From contig CBDDGQ010000006.1 of assembly GCA_965227945.1 (NCBI GenBank), positions 3,410,001 to 3,474,000 on the forward strand: 64,000 bases of DNA, written 5' to 3'. This document shows, in pieces, positions 55,359 to 64,000 of the stretch. Positions within the stretch are counted from its first letter, which is position 1. Every line of letters begins with the position of its first letter. A model generated the notes under the pieces. The model made no database searches. It saw nothing but the letters and a program-made list of their open reading frames with translations, and had not been told where the DNA came from. This DNA comes from Azorhizobium sp965227945 (GTDB lineage: Bacteria > Pseudomonadota > Alphaproteobacteria > Rhizobiales > Xanthobacteraceae). A program made the position numbers and the translations under genes.

Positions 55359-55774
55359 CCGACTGCCCCATGCGGGCACGGTCTGTCCCTTCATTGGGGC
55401 GCTCAACCTCAAGTGACAGACAGCAGATCGCACACGCGTGGGTTCAGTCGCCCCGACGACGTAAGGGCAAGAATGAAAGCCTGACTGAGGGACGGGGACG
55501 GGGTTTCGCGGAGCGCAGCGCCATTGGCAGCAAGCCGCTGATTGCGCTTATAAATGGCTTCCCGAAACCCCGACGGCACGATCGCAAAACAGCGGATTTC
55601 TCCGATTTTGGATGGGCGGCCAATGGAGCGGGGTTGGTTGCGGCAATTCGTACGGAACAGCTCTCACGCGCCCTTTCCAATTTGCATCGCGAGCCCCGTA
55701 TGCTACCTCCTTCGCCAGCGATGTGCCTCGAAAGAGGCACCATCAATCAATGGTCACTGAAGGCGTGGTGGATC
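55359..55774. other. Intergenic region before the giant surface-protein gene
   Basis: About 415 bp. CGGGGTTTCG (55499-55508) and CGAAACCCCG (55563-55572) form a perfect 10-bp inverted repeat 54 bp apart, with an AT-rich CTTATAAAT inside. This could be a regulatory fold or the remnant of a small palindromic element. No convincing gene; a minus-strand frame (55444-55746) has no recognisable family. Confidence 0.4.
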
Positions 55775-58700
55775 ATGGGTGCACATCCGGGGTTGGGCGC
55801 TCCGGCGCAAGGTGGTGTTTACGGAGCCTCCAGCGCCCGCCTGAGATTGTCCACAGCTCTTGCCACAAGCCTCTGCGGCCTCACACTGATTGCCGCCGCC
55901 CCCGCCAGTGCGCAGACCGCGTGTGGCAATCCTTGCTTCGTCATTGTCTCCGGCGCGGGCGGGGCACCCGGGGCCTATGTCCATAACCATTTCTCGGCAG
56001 CGACAGGCGGCGGCGGCGGCGGCGGCGGGTATGGCGGCGGCGTAAACATCACCTCGTCTGCCTACACTATGGTGCTTTCCAATGGCGGTCCCGGCGGGGC
56101 GGGCGGCGAGGGCAATTCCACTTTCGCCAATGGCACCGGCGGCAACGGCGGCGGCGGTGGCGCCGGTGGGGCGGTCACCCTCGGCGTTTCTGGCCTGGTG
56201 CGGCCCAATTACTCCGGGGTCGTCGTCAATGCCAATGGTGGCCAGGGCGGTGTCGGCGGCTATGGCAACGGCGGCGCGTCAAGCTCATGGGGCGGCGCTG
56301 GTGGTGCCGGCGGTGCCGGCGGCACGGTGAGCGCGACCATTGCCAACAATTCGACAATTTACAGCTTCGCGGCTGAGGCCCACGCCATCAACATCACCGC
56401 CAATGGCGGCGCTGGCGGCGTGGGTGGACCCGCCAGCGCCGATTCCAACGCCTTTGGCGGCAGCGGCGGCGTCGGCGGCACCGGCGGCACGGCAAGCCTG
56501 GTGGTGCAGTCGGGCTCCAACATCTCGACCACCGGGGCCAATGCGGCCGCCATCGTCGTCACGGCGAACGGCGGGGCCGGGGGCAACGGCGCCGACCCCA
56601 ACGATTCCCTGAATGAGACCGGCGGCCCGGCCGGGGTAGGCGGCAGCGCATCGTCTGCCACCCAGGCTGCTTCGGTGGTCATTCAGTCTGGCGTCACCAT
56701 CACCACATCGAACTATGCGGCGAACGCCATCACCGCCCAGAGCCTGGGCGGCGCCGGGGCCACCGGCGGCACTGCGGGCGGACTATTCAGCGGCAGCGGC
56801 GGCAGTGGCAGCGCCGGCGGCTCGGCGGGCAATGTCTATGTGAACACCGCCGGCACCATCGTCACCTCCGGCGGCGGCTCGGTCGCCATCGTCGTGCAAT
56901 CGGTGGCCGGCGGCGGCGGCAATGGCGGCGGATCCAACTCCGTGTTTGGTTCGCTGGGCGGCAATGGCGCGGCCAGCGGCGATGCGGCCAATGCGGTGGG
57001 CATCAATGCCGGCAGCATCACCACCACCGGCGCCTATTCCCACGGCATGATGGTCCAGGCCATCGGCGGCGGCGGCGGCAGCTTCATCGGCAGCGCCGGG
57101 GCCAATGCCTTGGCCATTGGCGGCACCGCATCCCAGAGCGGCACCGGTGGCGGCGGCGTGGCCTCGGCCACCAACACCGGCGCCATCACCACCCGGGGTG
57201 CTTATTCGGACGGCATCCTGGCGCAATCCATCGGTGGCGGCGGCGGCAATGGCGGCGGCGCCAGCGGTGTCGCCTCTTTGGGGGGGCAGGGCGCCGCGGG
57301 CGGCGATGCGGCAACCACCAGCGTTACCAACGCCGGTACCATCTCCACCAGCGGCACGAATTCCTTTGCTATCTCAGCCCAATCCATCGGCGGTGGCGGC
57401 GGCCGGGGCGGCGGCGCCATCAGCGTGGGCGTGGGGGCCGCAGGCGCCATCGGCGGCGGCGGCGGCCTCGGCGGCCAAGGCGGCAATGTCTATGTGACCA
57501 ACCAGGGCGCCAGCGCCAGCGTGGTGACCCTCACCAGCAGCGGGCTCAATTCCGCGGCGATTCTCGCCCAGTCCATCGGCGGTGGCGGCGGCGCCGGCGG
57601 CAATGCGTCGGCCAGCGACATCGGCTTTGTCAGCCTGGCCATCGGCGGGTCCGGCGGCAGCGGCGGCGATAGCGGCACCGTCACCGTCACCAATGCCAGC
57701 GGCATCAGCACCAGCGGGGACCGATCGTCCGGCGTCATCGCCCAGGCCATTGGCGGCGGCGGCGGCATGGGCGGGGCCGGCGTCTCCCAGAGCGCCGGGC
57801 CCTATTTTTCGGCGGCGGTGTCGCTGGGTGGCACCGGCGGCGGTGGCGGCACCGGCGGCGCGGTCACGGTGACCAACTCCAGCTCCATTGTCACCACCGG
57901 CATGGATTCGTTCGGCGTTCTCGCCCAGTCCATCGGCGGCGGCGGCGGCAATGGCGGCACTTCGTCCGCCAAGAGCGCCGCGCTGTCGCTGGATGCGGCG
58001 TCGGTGTCCATCTCCGCCAGCATGGGCGGCTCCGGTGGCAGCGGCAATGTGGCGGCCGCCGTGTCCGTCACCAACTCCGGTCTCATCTCCACCGGCGATG
58101 ACGGGTCGGTCGGCATCCTCGCCCAGTCCATCGGCGGCGGCGGTGGCAATGGCGGCGATTCCAGCGCCCTGTCCGCGGCCGTCTCGGCCGGCGCCTCGGT
58201 CAGCATTTCGGCCTCGCTCGGCGGCTCGGGCGGCAGCGGCGCCAATGGCGCTTCCGTGACGGTGGGAAATAGCGGCACCATCACCACCGGGGGCGATTTT
58301 GCCGATGCCATCGAGGCGCAGTCCATCGGCGGTGGCGGTGGCAATGGCGGCGTGGGCGCCGCCGGGTCCACCTCGGCCAATCTCACCGGCAAGATGAGCA
58401 TCAGTCTGTCTGCCGGCGGCGGCGGTTCGGGTGGCGGCGCCGGCAACGGCTCCACGGTCACGGTGACGAATTCCGGCGTCATCACCACGGTGGGCGCGTC
58501 CTCGCGCGGCATCTTCGCCCAGTCCGTGGGCGGCGGCGGCGGCAATGCGGGCGGCGGCACGGCCAATGCCAGTGGCGGTCAGGTGGCGCTGGGCGTCACC
58601 CTCGGCGGGACCGGCGGCGGCGGCGGCGCGGGCGGCGCGGTCTCGGCGATCAATACCGGCAGCATCATCACTTCCGGCGACGATGCCGACGGCATTCTCG

Positions 58701-61700
58701 CCCAATCGGTGGGCGGCGGCGGCGGCACCGGCGGCACGGCCAGCAGCACCGCGAGCGCCGGCGGCGATACGCCCGGCAGCGTCGTCGGGCAATCAAACAA
58801 TTCCAAGAGCTTCAGCCTGACGGCGAGTCTGGGTGGATCCGGGGGCTACGGCGGCAATGGCGACAGCGTCATGGTCACATCCGGCTCGCCCCAGGCGGCG
58901 GCGACCATCGCCACCACCGGCGCCCACTCATCGGCCATTGTGGCTCAGTCCGTCGGCGGCGGCGGCGGCAAGGGTGGCGCAGCCGCGGGCAAGCAGAGCG
59001 GCGGCTATGTGGGGGTGAGTTTCGCGCTCGGCGCCACGGGCGGCGGCGGCGGCAATGGTGGCACCGTGACCGTCGGCAGCTACGGCGCGCTCAGCACGGC
59101 GGGGACGGACGCCGTGGCCGTCCTGGCCCAGTCGGTGGGCGGCGGCGGCGGCATCGCCGGGAATTCCAACAGCGCCACCACGGCCAAGATCAGCCTGGGC
59201 GGCGCCCTGTCGCAGTCCGGCGGCGCCGGCGGCACTGGTGGTGCGGTGTCGGTCACGACCGCCGGCAGCATCACCACCAAGGGCGACCTGTCCGACGGCA
59301 TCCTGGCGCAGTCCATCGGCGGCGGCGGCGGCGTGGGCGGCACGGCGGGCGCGGACGATCACGCCTCGGGCAAACAGTCGGTCTCCTTGTCCCTCGCCCT
59401 CGGAGGTTCGGGCGGCAGTGGCGGCAACGGCGCGTCCGTCCAGGTGGTCAACTCCGCGACCATCACCACCGCGGGGGCCCATGCCAATGCCATTCTCGCC
59501 CAATCGGTCGGCGGCGGCGGCGGCAAGGGCGGCGCCTCGTCCACGGCGGCGAAGGGCGGCAGCTACAATATCGGGGCCTCGCTGGGCGGCGGCGGTGGCT
59601 ATGGGTCCGCCGGCGGCACGGTGACGGTGGATAATGCCGGCCTGATCCGGGTGACGGGCGATCAGTCCATTGCGATCCTGGCGCAATCAGTGGGCGGCGG
59701 CGGCGGCACGGCCGGCGGTACGGCCTCCACGGCCAATGGCGGCAAGGTCAGCGTCAGCTTTGGCCTTGGCGGCTCGGGCGGCGCGGGCAGCTACGGCGGC
59801 AACGTCCGGGTCACCGACAGCGGCAGCATCTACACGTCCGGCCAAGGGGGCATCGCCATCCTGGCGCAATCCATCGGCGGCGGCGGTGGCAATGCGGGCA
59901 GCGCCACCAGCGCCTCCAAAAGCCAGATCGGTCTCGGCGGCTCTATCGGGGGCGGCGGCGGCCCGGGCGGAAACGGCGGCAATGTCACCGTCTTGATCAC
60001 ACCCAGCTCTGCCACCACGCGGATCGTCACCACCGGCAAGGGGGCGGATGCGATTCTGGCGCAATCGGTGGGTGGCGGCGGCGGCAATGGCTCGTCCGGC
60101 TCCAGCTCCGCGGATGGCTCCGGCACCAATGGGGTGAGCCTCTCGGTGGCGCTCGGTGGCAGCGGCGGATCTGGTGGGGTCGGTGGGAACGTCTTGGTCG
60201 CCAACGGGAGCGCATCGCAGGCCGGTGCCACCGTCTACACCACCGGCACCATGTCCAACGGCATCCTCGCCCAATCCATCGGCGGCGGCGGCGGCAAGGG
60301 CGGCGCGTCGTCGTCCACCTCCAGCGGCGGCGGCATCACGTCTTTGTCGGCGTCCATCGGCGGCAGCGGCGGCCGGGGCAGCTCGGGCGGAACGGCCGGC
60401 GTCTATAACTTCGGCCTCGTCAAGACGATCGGAGATCATTCCGACGCCATCATCGCCCAGTCCATCGGCGGCGGCGGCGGCAATGGCGCGGTGTCAAGCA
60501 GCCTCGCCACGGATACCAAGAGCACGGTCAATATCGCGGCCACCCTCGGCGGCAGCGGTGGCTATGGTGGCGTGGGGGGAAATGTGTCGGTGCTCAATGC
60601 CGGCACCCTCGCCACCACTGGCGGGTTTAGCATCGCCATCGTGGCGCAGTCCGTGGGCGGCGGCGGCGGCAGCGCCGCGGCCACCAACGAAACCGCCAAG
60701 GGCGGCCAGGCCTCCATCAGCCTCGGCCTGGCGGGCAGCGGCGGCAGCGGCAATAGCGGCGGCCAGGTCCAGGTCACCAATTCCGGCACCATCGTCACCT
60801 CGGGCGCCAGCGGCACCGCCATCCTGGCGCAATCCATCGGCGGCGGCGGCGGCAATGCCGGCAGTTCCACCAACAGCTCCAACGCCAAGATCGGCGTCGG
60901 CGCGGCCTTTGGCGGCAACGGCGGCGGCGGCGGGAATGGCGGCGCGGTGCAGGTCCAGAACACCGGCAGCATCGGCACGGGGGGCGAGATGGCCGATGCC
61001 ATCCTGGTGCAGTCCATCGGCGGCGGTGGCGGCGCCGGCGGGGCCGGATCCGGCAAAGCGGACGGCTCCGGCGGTGACGGTGTCAGCCTCGAGGTCGCCG
61101 TGGGCGGCGGCGGCGGCTCCGCCGGCAGTGGCGGCAATGTGACGGTCACCAACGGCACGTCCAATAGCGCGGCGGTGATCTCCACCACCGGCAAGAATGC
61201 CGCAGGCATCGTGGCGCAATCCATCGGTGGCGGCGGCGGCAAAGGCGGCGCGTCCACCTCCTCATCCGGCGGCACGGGCGTCGCCTCACTCTCCGCCTCC
61301 ATCGGCGGCAAGGGCGGCGCCGGCGGCGAGGCAGGTGCGGTCCAGGTGGACAATTTCAGCACCATTTCCACGTCCGGTTCGCATTCCATCGGCATCATCG
61401 CCCAAGCCATCGGCGGCGGCGGCGGCAATGCCAGCGTCTCCAGCAGCACCGCCGCGGACCAGAAAGCGGATGCCAACGTGTCCGCGACCCTCGGCGGCTC
61501 CGGCGGAAGCGGCGGCCAGGGGGGCCAGGTCACCGTCAAGAACCAGGGGGCGATCGTCACCCAGGGGGAAGCGGCCATCGGCATCCTCGCCCAGTCCATC
61601 GGCGGCGGCGGCGGCAATGCGGCGGCCAGCAGCGAAGCGGGCAAGGGCGGCAAGGTGAGCGTGTCCCTGGGCCTGGGTGGCTCGGGCGGCAGCGGCAATT

Positions 61701-64000
61701 CCGGTGGCCCGGTGAATGTGGAGGCCGTGGGCAGCATTGCCACCAGCGGGGCCAATGCCATCGGCATCGTGGCGCAGTCCATCGGCGGCGGCGGCGGCAA
61801 TGGCGGCAGTTCCAACAATGCCGCGACGGCGAAGATCGCCGTGGGCGCCTCCATCGGCGGGGGCGGCGGCTCCGGCGGCAATGGCGGGCCGGTCTCCCTG
61901 CAATTGGTCGGCAATACCCCCGGCACCAGCATCGTCACCACCGGACGCGGGGCGGATGCGGTGCTGGCCCAGTCCATCGGCGGTGGCGGCGGCAACGCCT
62001 CCAGCGGCAGCGGCAAGGCCGATGGCGCCGGCGGCGACGGCGTCAGCCTCGACGTGGCCGTGGGCGGCGGCGGTGGATCCGGCGGCTTCGGCGGCCAGGT
62101 GAACGTGAACAATACCGGCGGCACCGGCGTCGCCATCCACACCACCGGCGCCGATGCCAATGGCATCGTGGCGCAATCCATCGGCGGCGGTGGCGGGCGC
62201 GGCGGCGCCTCGACCTCGTCGTCGGGCGGCACGGGCGTGGCGTCCTTGTCCGCGTCCATCGGCGGGGCTGGCGGCACCGGCTCCAGCGCCGACACGGTGA
62301 CGGTCAATTCGGCGGGGCAGATCGTCACCGAAGGCAATCATGCCAGCGGCATCATCGCCCAATCCATCGGCGGCGGCGGCGGCAATGCGGCGGTGTCCTC
62401 CAGCCTGACCGACGGCGCCAAGAGCGACGTGAACCTGTCGGCCACCCTGGGCGGCAGCGGCGGCGGGGGCGGCCAGGGTGCGCAGGTTCAGGTGACGGAC
62501 AGCGGCGTCATCTCCACCAGCGGCGCCTTCGGCATGGGCATTATCGCCCAGTCCATCGGCGGTGGGGGCGGCAATGCGGACGTGGCGGGCGCCACCGGCA
62601 CCGGTGGCAAGGCCAGCCTCGCCTTCGCGCTGGGCGGCGCAGGTGGACAGGGCAATAACGGCGGCCGAGTCTCCGTGGACCTGGCCGGTTCGATCTACAC
62701 CGCCGGCCAGGGCGCCACTGCCATTCTGGCCCAGTCCATCGGCGGCGGCGGCGGCAATGCCGGGAGCGCCACCAGCGCCACCACCAGCAAGATTTCGCTG
62801 GGGGCCGCGATGGGGACGTCCGGCGGATATGGCGGCACCGGCGGCACGGTGACCGTGGGCCTGGGATCTTCGACCCCGGGCAAGATCATCACCACCGGCG
62901 ACGCGGCGGATGGCGTCCTCGCCCAGTCCATCGGCGGTGGCGGCGGCAGCGGCGGCTCCGGCAGCGGCAAAGCGGATGGCGCCGGCGGTTCCGGCGTGGC
63001 GCTGAACGCGGCCCTTGGCGGCTCCGGCGGCACCGGCGGCACGGGCGGCACGGTCCAGGTCAGCAACGGCGGCAACGGCAGCGCCGGATTGGCCATCACC
63101 ACCTCTGGGGTCGCGGCCAACGGCATCGTCGCCCAATCCATCGGCGGCGGCGGCGGCAAGAGCGGCACCACGTCCTCCGCCACCGGCGGCGGCAGCACCG
63201 TTTCCTTGGCGGCGACGCTGGGGGGCAACGGCGGGGCCGGCAATTACGGTGGGTCGGTGACGGTCATCAATGCCAACACCATCCTCGCCAAGGGGGACCA
63301 TGCGGACGGCGTGCTGGCCCAGTCCATCGGCGGCGGCGGCGGCAGCGCTTTGGTGTCCAGCAGCCTGGCAAAGGATCAGAAAACCGACGTCGCGTTGTCC
63401 GCCACTTTGGGCGGGACCGGAGGCGTCGGCAGCGGCGGCGGCCTGGTGAACGTCACCAATTCGGGCACCATCGTCACCCAAGGGGCCTTCGGCGCCGGCA
63501 TCGTTGCCCAATCCATCGGCGGCGGCGGCGGCAATGCCGCCTTGAGCGGTGCCACCGGCAGCGGCGGGACCGCCACCGTGGCCTTTGCCATGGGCGGCAC
63601 CGGCGGTAGCGGGTCGGACGGCGGCCAAGTGCAGGTCACCAACTCCGGCAGCATCGCCACCTCCGGGCGCGGCGCCAGCGCCATCCTCGCCCAATCGGTG
63701 GGCGGCGGCGGTGGCACCGGCGGCGCCGCGAACAATGCCGCCAGCGGGACCCTGAGCCTCGGCGCCTCGCTCACCGGCACCGGGGGCGGCGGGGGCCAGG
63801 GCCAGCAGGTCACCGTCACCAGCACCGGTGGCGGCAGCCTGTCCACCAGTGGCGCCGTGGCGGATGCCATCGTGGCGCAATCCATCGGCGGCAGCGGCGG
63901 TGTGGGCGGGTCCGGCACCGATCAGGTGGATGGCAGCGCCGGCGGCATCCTGTCGCTGAAACTGGCGGTGGGCGGCGGCTCGTCCACTTCCCAGGGTCCG
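55775..64000 (+). CDS. Giant glycine-rich autotransporter-like repeat protein (C-terminus beyond window)
   Basis: The frame starting at ATG 55775 is open for 2742 codons to the last base, so the protein is truncated by the window. It has a signal peptide (core STALATSLCGLTLIAA, cut near residue 46, PASA/QTA), then a CGNPC motif. After that come a loose glycine-rich region (about 60-310) and about 39 tandem units of roughly 62 residues. Each unit reads approximately: [ST]I.T.G..A..I.AQSIGGGGG followed by a serine/alanine patch, then a strand such as VSLGGSGG and VTVTNSG. The pattern suits a beta-solenoid passenger of a type V secreted adhesin; the barrel would lie past the edge. In-frame ATGs at 55721 and 55700 are alternative starts giving a longer leader (LKAWW). 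Function unknown; surface attachment is the family expectation. Confidence 0.8.
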   Translation, partial: MGAHPGLGAPAQGGVYGASSARLRLSTALATSLCGLTLIAAAPASAQTACGNPCFVIVSGAGGAPGAYVHNHFSAATGGGGGGGGYGGGVNITSSAYTMVLSNGGPGGAGGEGNSTFANGTGGNGGGGGAGGAVTLGVSGLVRPNYSGVVVNANGGQGGVGGYGNGGASSSWGGAGGAGGAGGTVSATIANNSTIYSFAAEAHAINITANGGAGGVGGPASADSNAFGGSGGVGGTGGTASLVVQSGSNISTTGANAAAIVVTANGGAGGNGADPNDSLNETGGPAGVGGSASSATQAASVVIQSGVTITTSNYAANAITAQSLGGAGATGGTAGGLFSGSGGSGSAGGSAGNVYVNTAGTIVTSGGGSVAIVVQSVAGGGGNGGGSNSVFGSLGGNGAASGDAANAVGINAGSITTTGAYSHGMMVQAIGGGGGSFIGSAGANALAIGGTASQSGTGGGGVASATNTGAITTRGAYSDGILAQSIGGGGGNGGGASGVASLGGQGAAGGDAATTSVTNAGTISTSGTNSFAISAQSIGGGGGRGGGAISVGVGAAGAIGGGGGLGGQGGNVYVTNQGASASVVTLTSSGLNSAAILAQSIGGGGGAGGNASASDIGFVSLAIGGSGGSGGDSGTVTVTNASGISTSGDRSSGVIAQAIGGGGGMGGAGVSQSAGPYFSAAVSLGGTGGGGGTGGAVTVTNSSSIVTTGMDSFGVLAQSIGGGGGNGGTSSAKSAALSLDAASVSISASMGGSGGSGNVAAAVSVTNSGLISTGDDGSVGILAQSIGGGGGNGGDSSALSAAVSAGASVSISASLGGSGGSGANGASVTVGNSGTITTGGDFADAIEAQSIGGGGGNGGVGAAGSTSANLTGKMSISLSAGGGGSGGGAGNGSTVTVTNSGVITTVGASSRGIFAQSVGGGGGNAGGGTANASGGQVALGVTLGGTGGGGGAGGAVSAINTGSIITSGDDADGILAQSVGGGGGTGGTASSTASAGGDTPGSVVGQSNNSKSFSLTASLGGSGGYGGNGDSVMVTSGSPQAAATIATTGAHSSAIVAQSVGGGGGKGGAAAGKQSGGYVGVSFALGATGGGGGNGGTVTVGSYGALSTAGTDAVAVLAQSVGGGGGIAGNSNSATTAKISLGGALSQSGGAGGTGGAVSVTTAGSITTKGDLSDGILAQSIGGGGGVGGTAGADDHASGKQSVSLSLALGGSGGSGGNGASVQVVNSATITTAGAHANAILAQSVGGGGGKGGASSTAAKGGSYNIGASLGGGGGYGSAGGTVTVDNAGLIRVTGDQSIAILAQSVGGGGGTAGGTASTANGGKVSVSFGLGGSGGAGSYGGNVRVTDSGSIYTSGQGGIAILAQSIGGGGGNAGSATSASKSQIGLGGSIGGGGGPGGNGGNVTVLITPSSATTRIVTTGKGADAILAQSVGGGGGNGSSGSSSADGSGTNGVSLSVALGGSGGSGGVGGNVLVANGSASQAGATVYTTGTMSNGILAQSIGGGGGKGGASSSTSSGGGITSLSASIGGSGGRGSSGGTAGVYNFGLVKTIGDHSDAIIAQSIGGGGGNGAVSSSLATDTKSTVNIAATLGGSGGYGGVGGNVSVLNAGTLATTGGFSIAIVAQSVGGGGGSAAATNETAKGGQASISLGLAGSGGSGNSGGQVQVTNSGTIVTSGASGTAILAQSIGGGGGNAGSSTNSSNAKIGVGAAFGGNGGGGGNGGAVQVQNTGSIGTGGEMADAILVQSIGGGGGAGGAGSGKADGSGGDGVSLEVAVGGGGGSAGSGGNVTVTNGTSNSAAVISTTGKNAAGIVAQSIGGGGGKGGASTSSSGGTGVASLSASIGGKGGAGGEAGAVQVDNFSTISTSGSHSIGIIAQAIGGGGGNASVSSSTAADQKADANVSATLGGSGGSGGQGGQVTVKNQGAIVTQGEAAIGILAQSIGGGGGNAAASSEAGKGGKVSVSLGLGGSGGSGNSGGPVNVEAVGSIATSGANAIGIVAQSIGGGGGNGGSSNNAATAKIAVGASIGGGGGSGGNGGPVSLQLVGNTPGTSIVTTGRGADAVLAQSIGGGGGNASSGSGKADGAGGDGVSLDVAVGGGGGSGGFGGQVNVNNTGGTGVAIHTTGADANGIVAQSIGGGGGRGGASTSSSGGTGVASLSASIGGAGGTGSSADTVTVNSAGQIVTEGNHASGIIAQSIGGGGGNAAVSSSLTDGAKSDVNLSATLGGSGGGGGQGAQVQVTDSGVISTSGAFGMGIIAQSIGGGGGNADVAGATGTGGKASLAFALGGAGGQGNNGGRVSVDLAGSIYTAGQGATAILAQSIGGGGGNAGSATSATTSKISLGAAMGTSGGYGGTGGTVTVGLGSSTPGKIITTGDAADGVLAQSIGGGGGSGGSGSGKADGAGGSGVALNAALGGSGGTGGTGGTVQVSNGGNGSAGLAITTSGVAANGIVAQSIGGGGGKSGTTSSATGGGSTVSLAATLGGNGGAGNYGGSVTVINANTILAKGDHADGVLAQSIGGGGGSALVSSSLAKDQKTDVALSATLGGTGGVGSGGGLVNVTNSGTIVTQGAFGAGIVAQSIGGGGGNAALSGATGSGGTATVAFAMGGTGGSGSDGGQVQVTNSGSIATSGRGASAILAQSVGGGGGTGGAANNAASGTLSLGASLTGTGGGGGQGQQVTVTSTGGGSLSTSGAVADAIVAQSIGGSGGVGGSGTDQVDGSAGGILSLKLAVGGGSSTSQGP
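56725..59860 (+). repeat. Tandem AQSIGGGGG coding repeats, first block
   Basis: About 17 units of 145-245 bp. The earliest are irregular (AQSLGGAG, VQSVAGGGG, VQAIGGGGG); later ones settle on AQSIGGGGG or AQSVGGGGG. From 59123 (units 14-17) the post-core patches look like types a, b, c and e of the later five-unit array, without type d, spanning 738 bp. Confidence 0.75.
59861..64000 (+). repeat. Five-unit higher-order repeat array in the giant gene
   Basis: Super-repeats start at 59861, 60824, 61769, 62726 and 63686, giving lengths of 963, 945, 957 and 960 bp (321, 315, 319 and 320 codons). The fifth copy is cut by the window edge. Within each, five units follow the same order after the AQSIGGGGG core: (a) NAGS..S..KI.LGA; (b) GSGKADG.GG.GVSL.VAVGG; (c) KGGASTSSSGG...SLSASIGG; (d) NA.VSSS...K.D.N.SATLGG; (e) ..A...GKGGK.S.SLGLGG. 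All copies are diverged at the protein level, so this is an old array and not recent slippage alone. Confidence 0.85.

Noticed and set aside
55444..55746. Minus-strand 100-codon frame before the giant gene
   Set aside because: Arg/Ser-rich, no family, and it overlaps an inverted repeat and the probable promoter region.
56359..63918. Many long minus-strand and alternate-frame open frames, including one of over 800 codons (61286-63880)
   Set aside because: They are shadows of the glycine-rich repeats: low-complexity Pro/Ala/His-rich translations with no start sites or families, while the plus frame starting at 55775 is continuous and has a signal peptide.
57200..64000. CRISPR-like regular repeats
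   Set aside because: The repeated core is coding, diverged between copies, about 190 bp apart and in frame throughout. There are no short identical repeats with unique spacers.

Overview
The window is 64 kb of high-GC DNA, roughly two thirds G+C by eye, with tightly packed, often overlapping genes. The gene families point to an alphaproteobacterium, probably Hyphomicrobiales and perhaps Xanthobacteraceae (Xanthobacter/Azorhizobium-like). They include CoxD/CoxE-type accessory genes, XdhC plus a molybdopterin cytidylyltransferase fusion, several amino-acid and Liv ABC systems, and a Rhizobiales-style palindromic intergenic repeat. This taxonomic reading is inference. No phage, transposase, integrase or CRISPR array was found.

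Layout, left to right. (1) 0-3.2 kb: the end of a TauE/SafE permease, then a MoxR ATPase, a CoxE-type VWA protein and a DUF488 protein. (2) 3.2-8.5 kb, minus strand: an MFS transporter, an exported protein of unknown function, and three genes for molybdenum-hydroxylase maturation (two XdhC-type genes and a molybdopterin-binding/nucleotidyltransferase fusion). (3) 8.7-14.5 kb: a lysine-2,3-aminomutase-like radical SAM enzyme, a YghU/YfcG-type GST, a TPR-glycosyltransferase-like fusion, tRNA-Ser(GCU), a SHOCT protein and two small unknown genes. (4) 14.6-18.8 kb, minus strand: an RND pump and its adaptor. (5) 19.1-24.5 kb: a seven-gene Mrp/Mbh-type cation antiporter operon whose last gene ends inside a palindromic repeat. 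(6) 24.9-28.7 kb, minus strand: patatin lipase, GntP permease and GltS. (7) 29.1-35.7 kb: an MHS-type transporter, two divergent AraC regulators, and arcD-arcA without arcB or arcC.

(8) 36.0-46.0 kb: an amino-acid-type ABC transporter (binding protein plus fused permease-ATPase) and an XRE-cupin regulator on the minus strand. Divergent from these is an overlapping operon of an enolase-superfamily enzyme, HyuA and HyuB hydantoinase/oxoprolinase subunits, and a gamma-glutamyltransferase-fold hydrolase. It looks like a catabolic unit for an imported cyclic or acylated amino-acid derivative. (9) 46.2-55.4 kb: a TetR gene with an operator-like palindrome inside its own promoter, then SDR dehydrogenase, acyl-CoA synthetase, a complete Liv-type ABC importer and two crotonase-fold enzymes. 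This reads as one uptake-and-CoA-activation pathway for an unknown carboxylic acid.

(10) 55.8 kb to the right edge: one giant frame, at least 2742 codons and still open at the edge. It encodes a glycine-rich, autotransporter-like surface protein. It is built from about 39 tandem units of roughly 62 residues, each with a core like AQSIGGGGG. From 59861 onward these units are themselves arranged in a five-unit higher-order repeat of 945-963 bp. This is the most striking structure in the window. The long minus-strand frames over it are compositional shadows.
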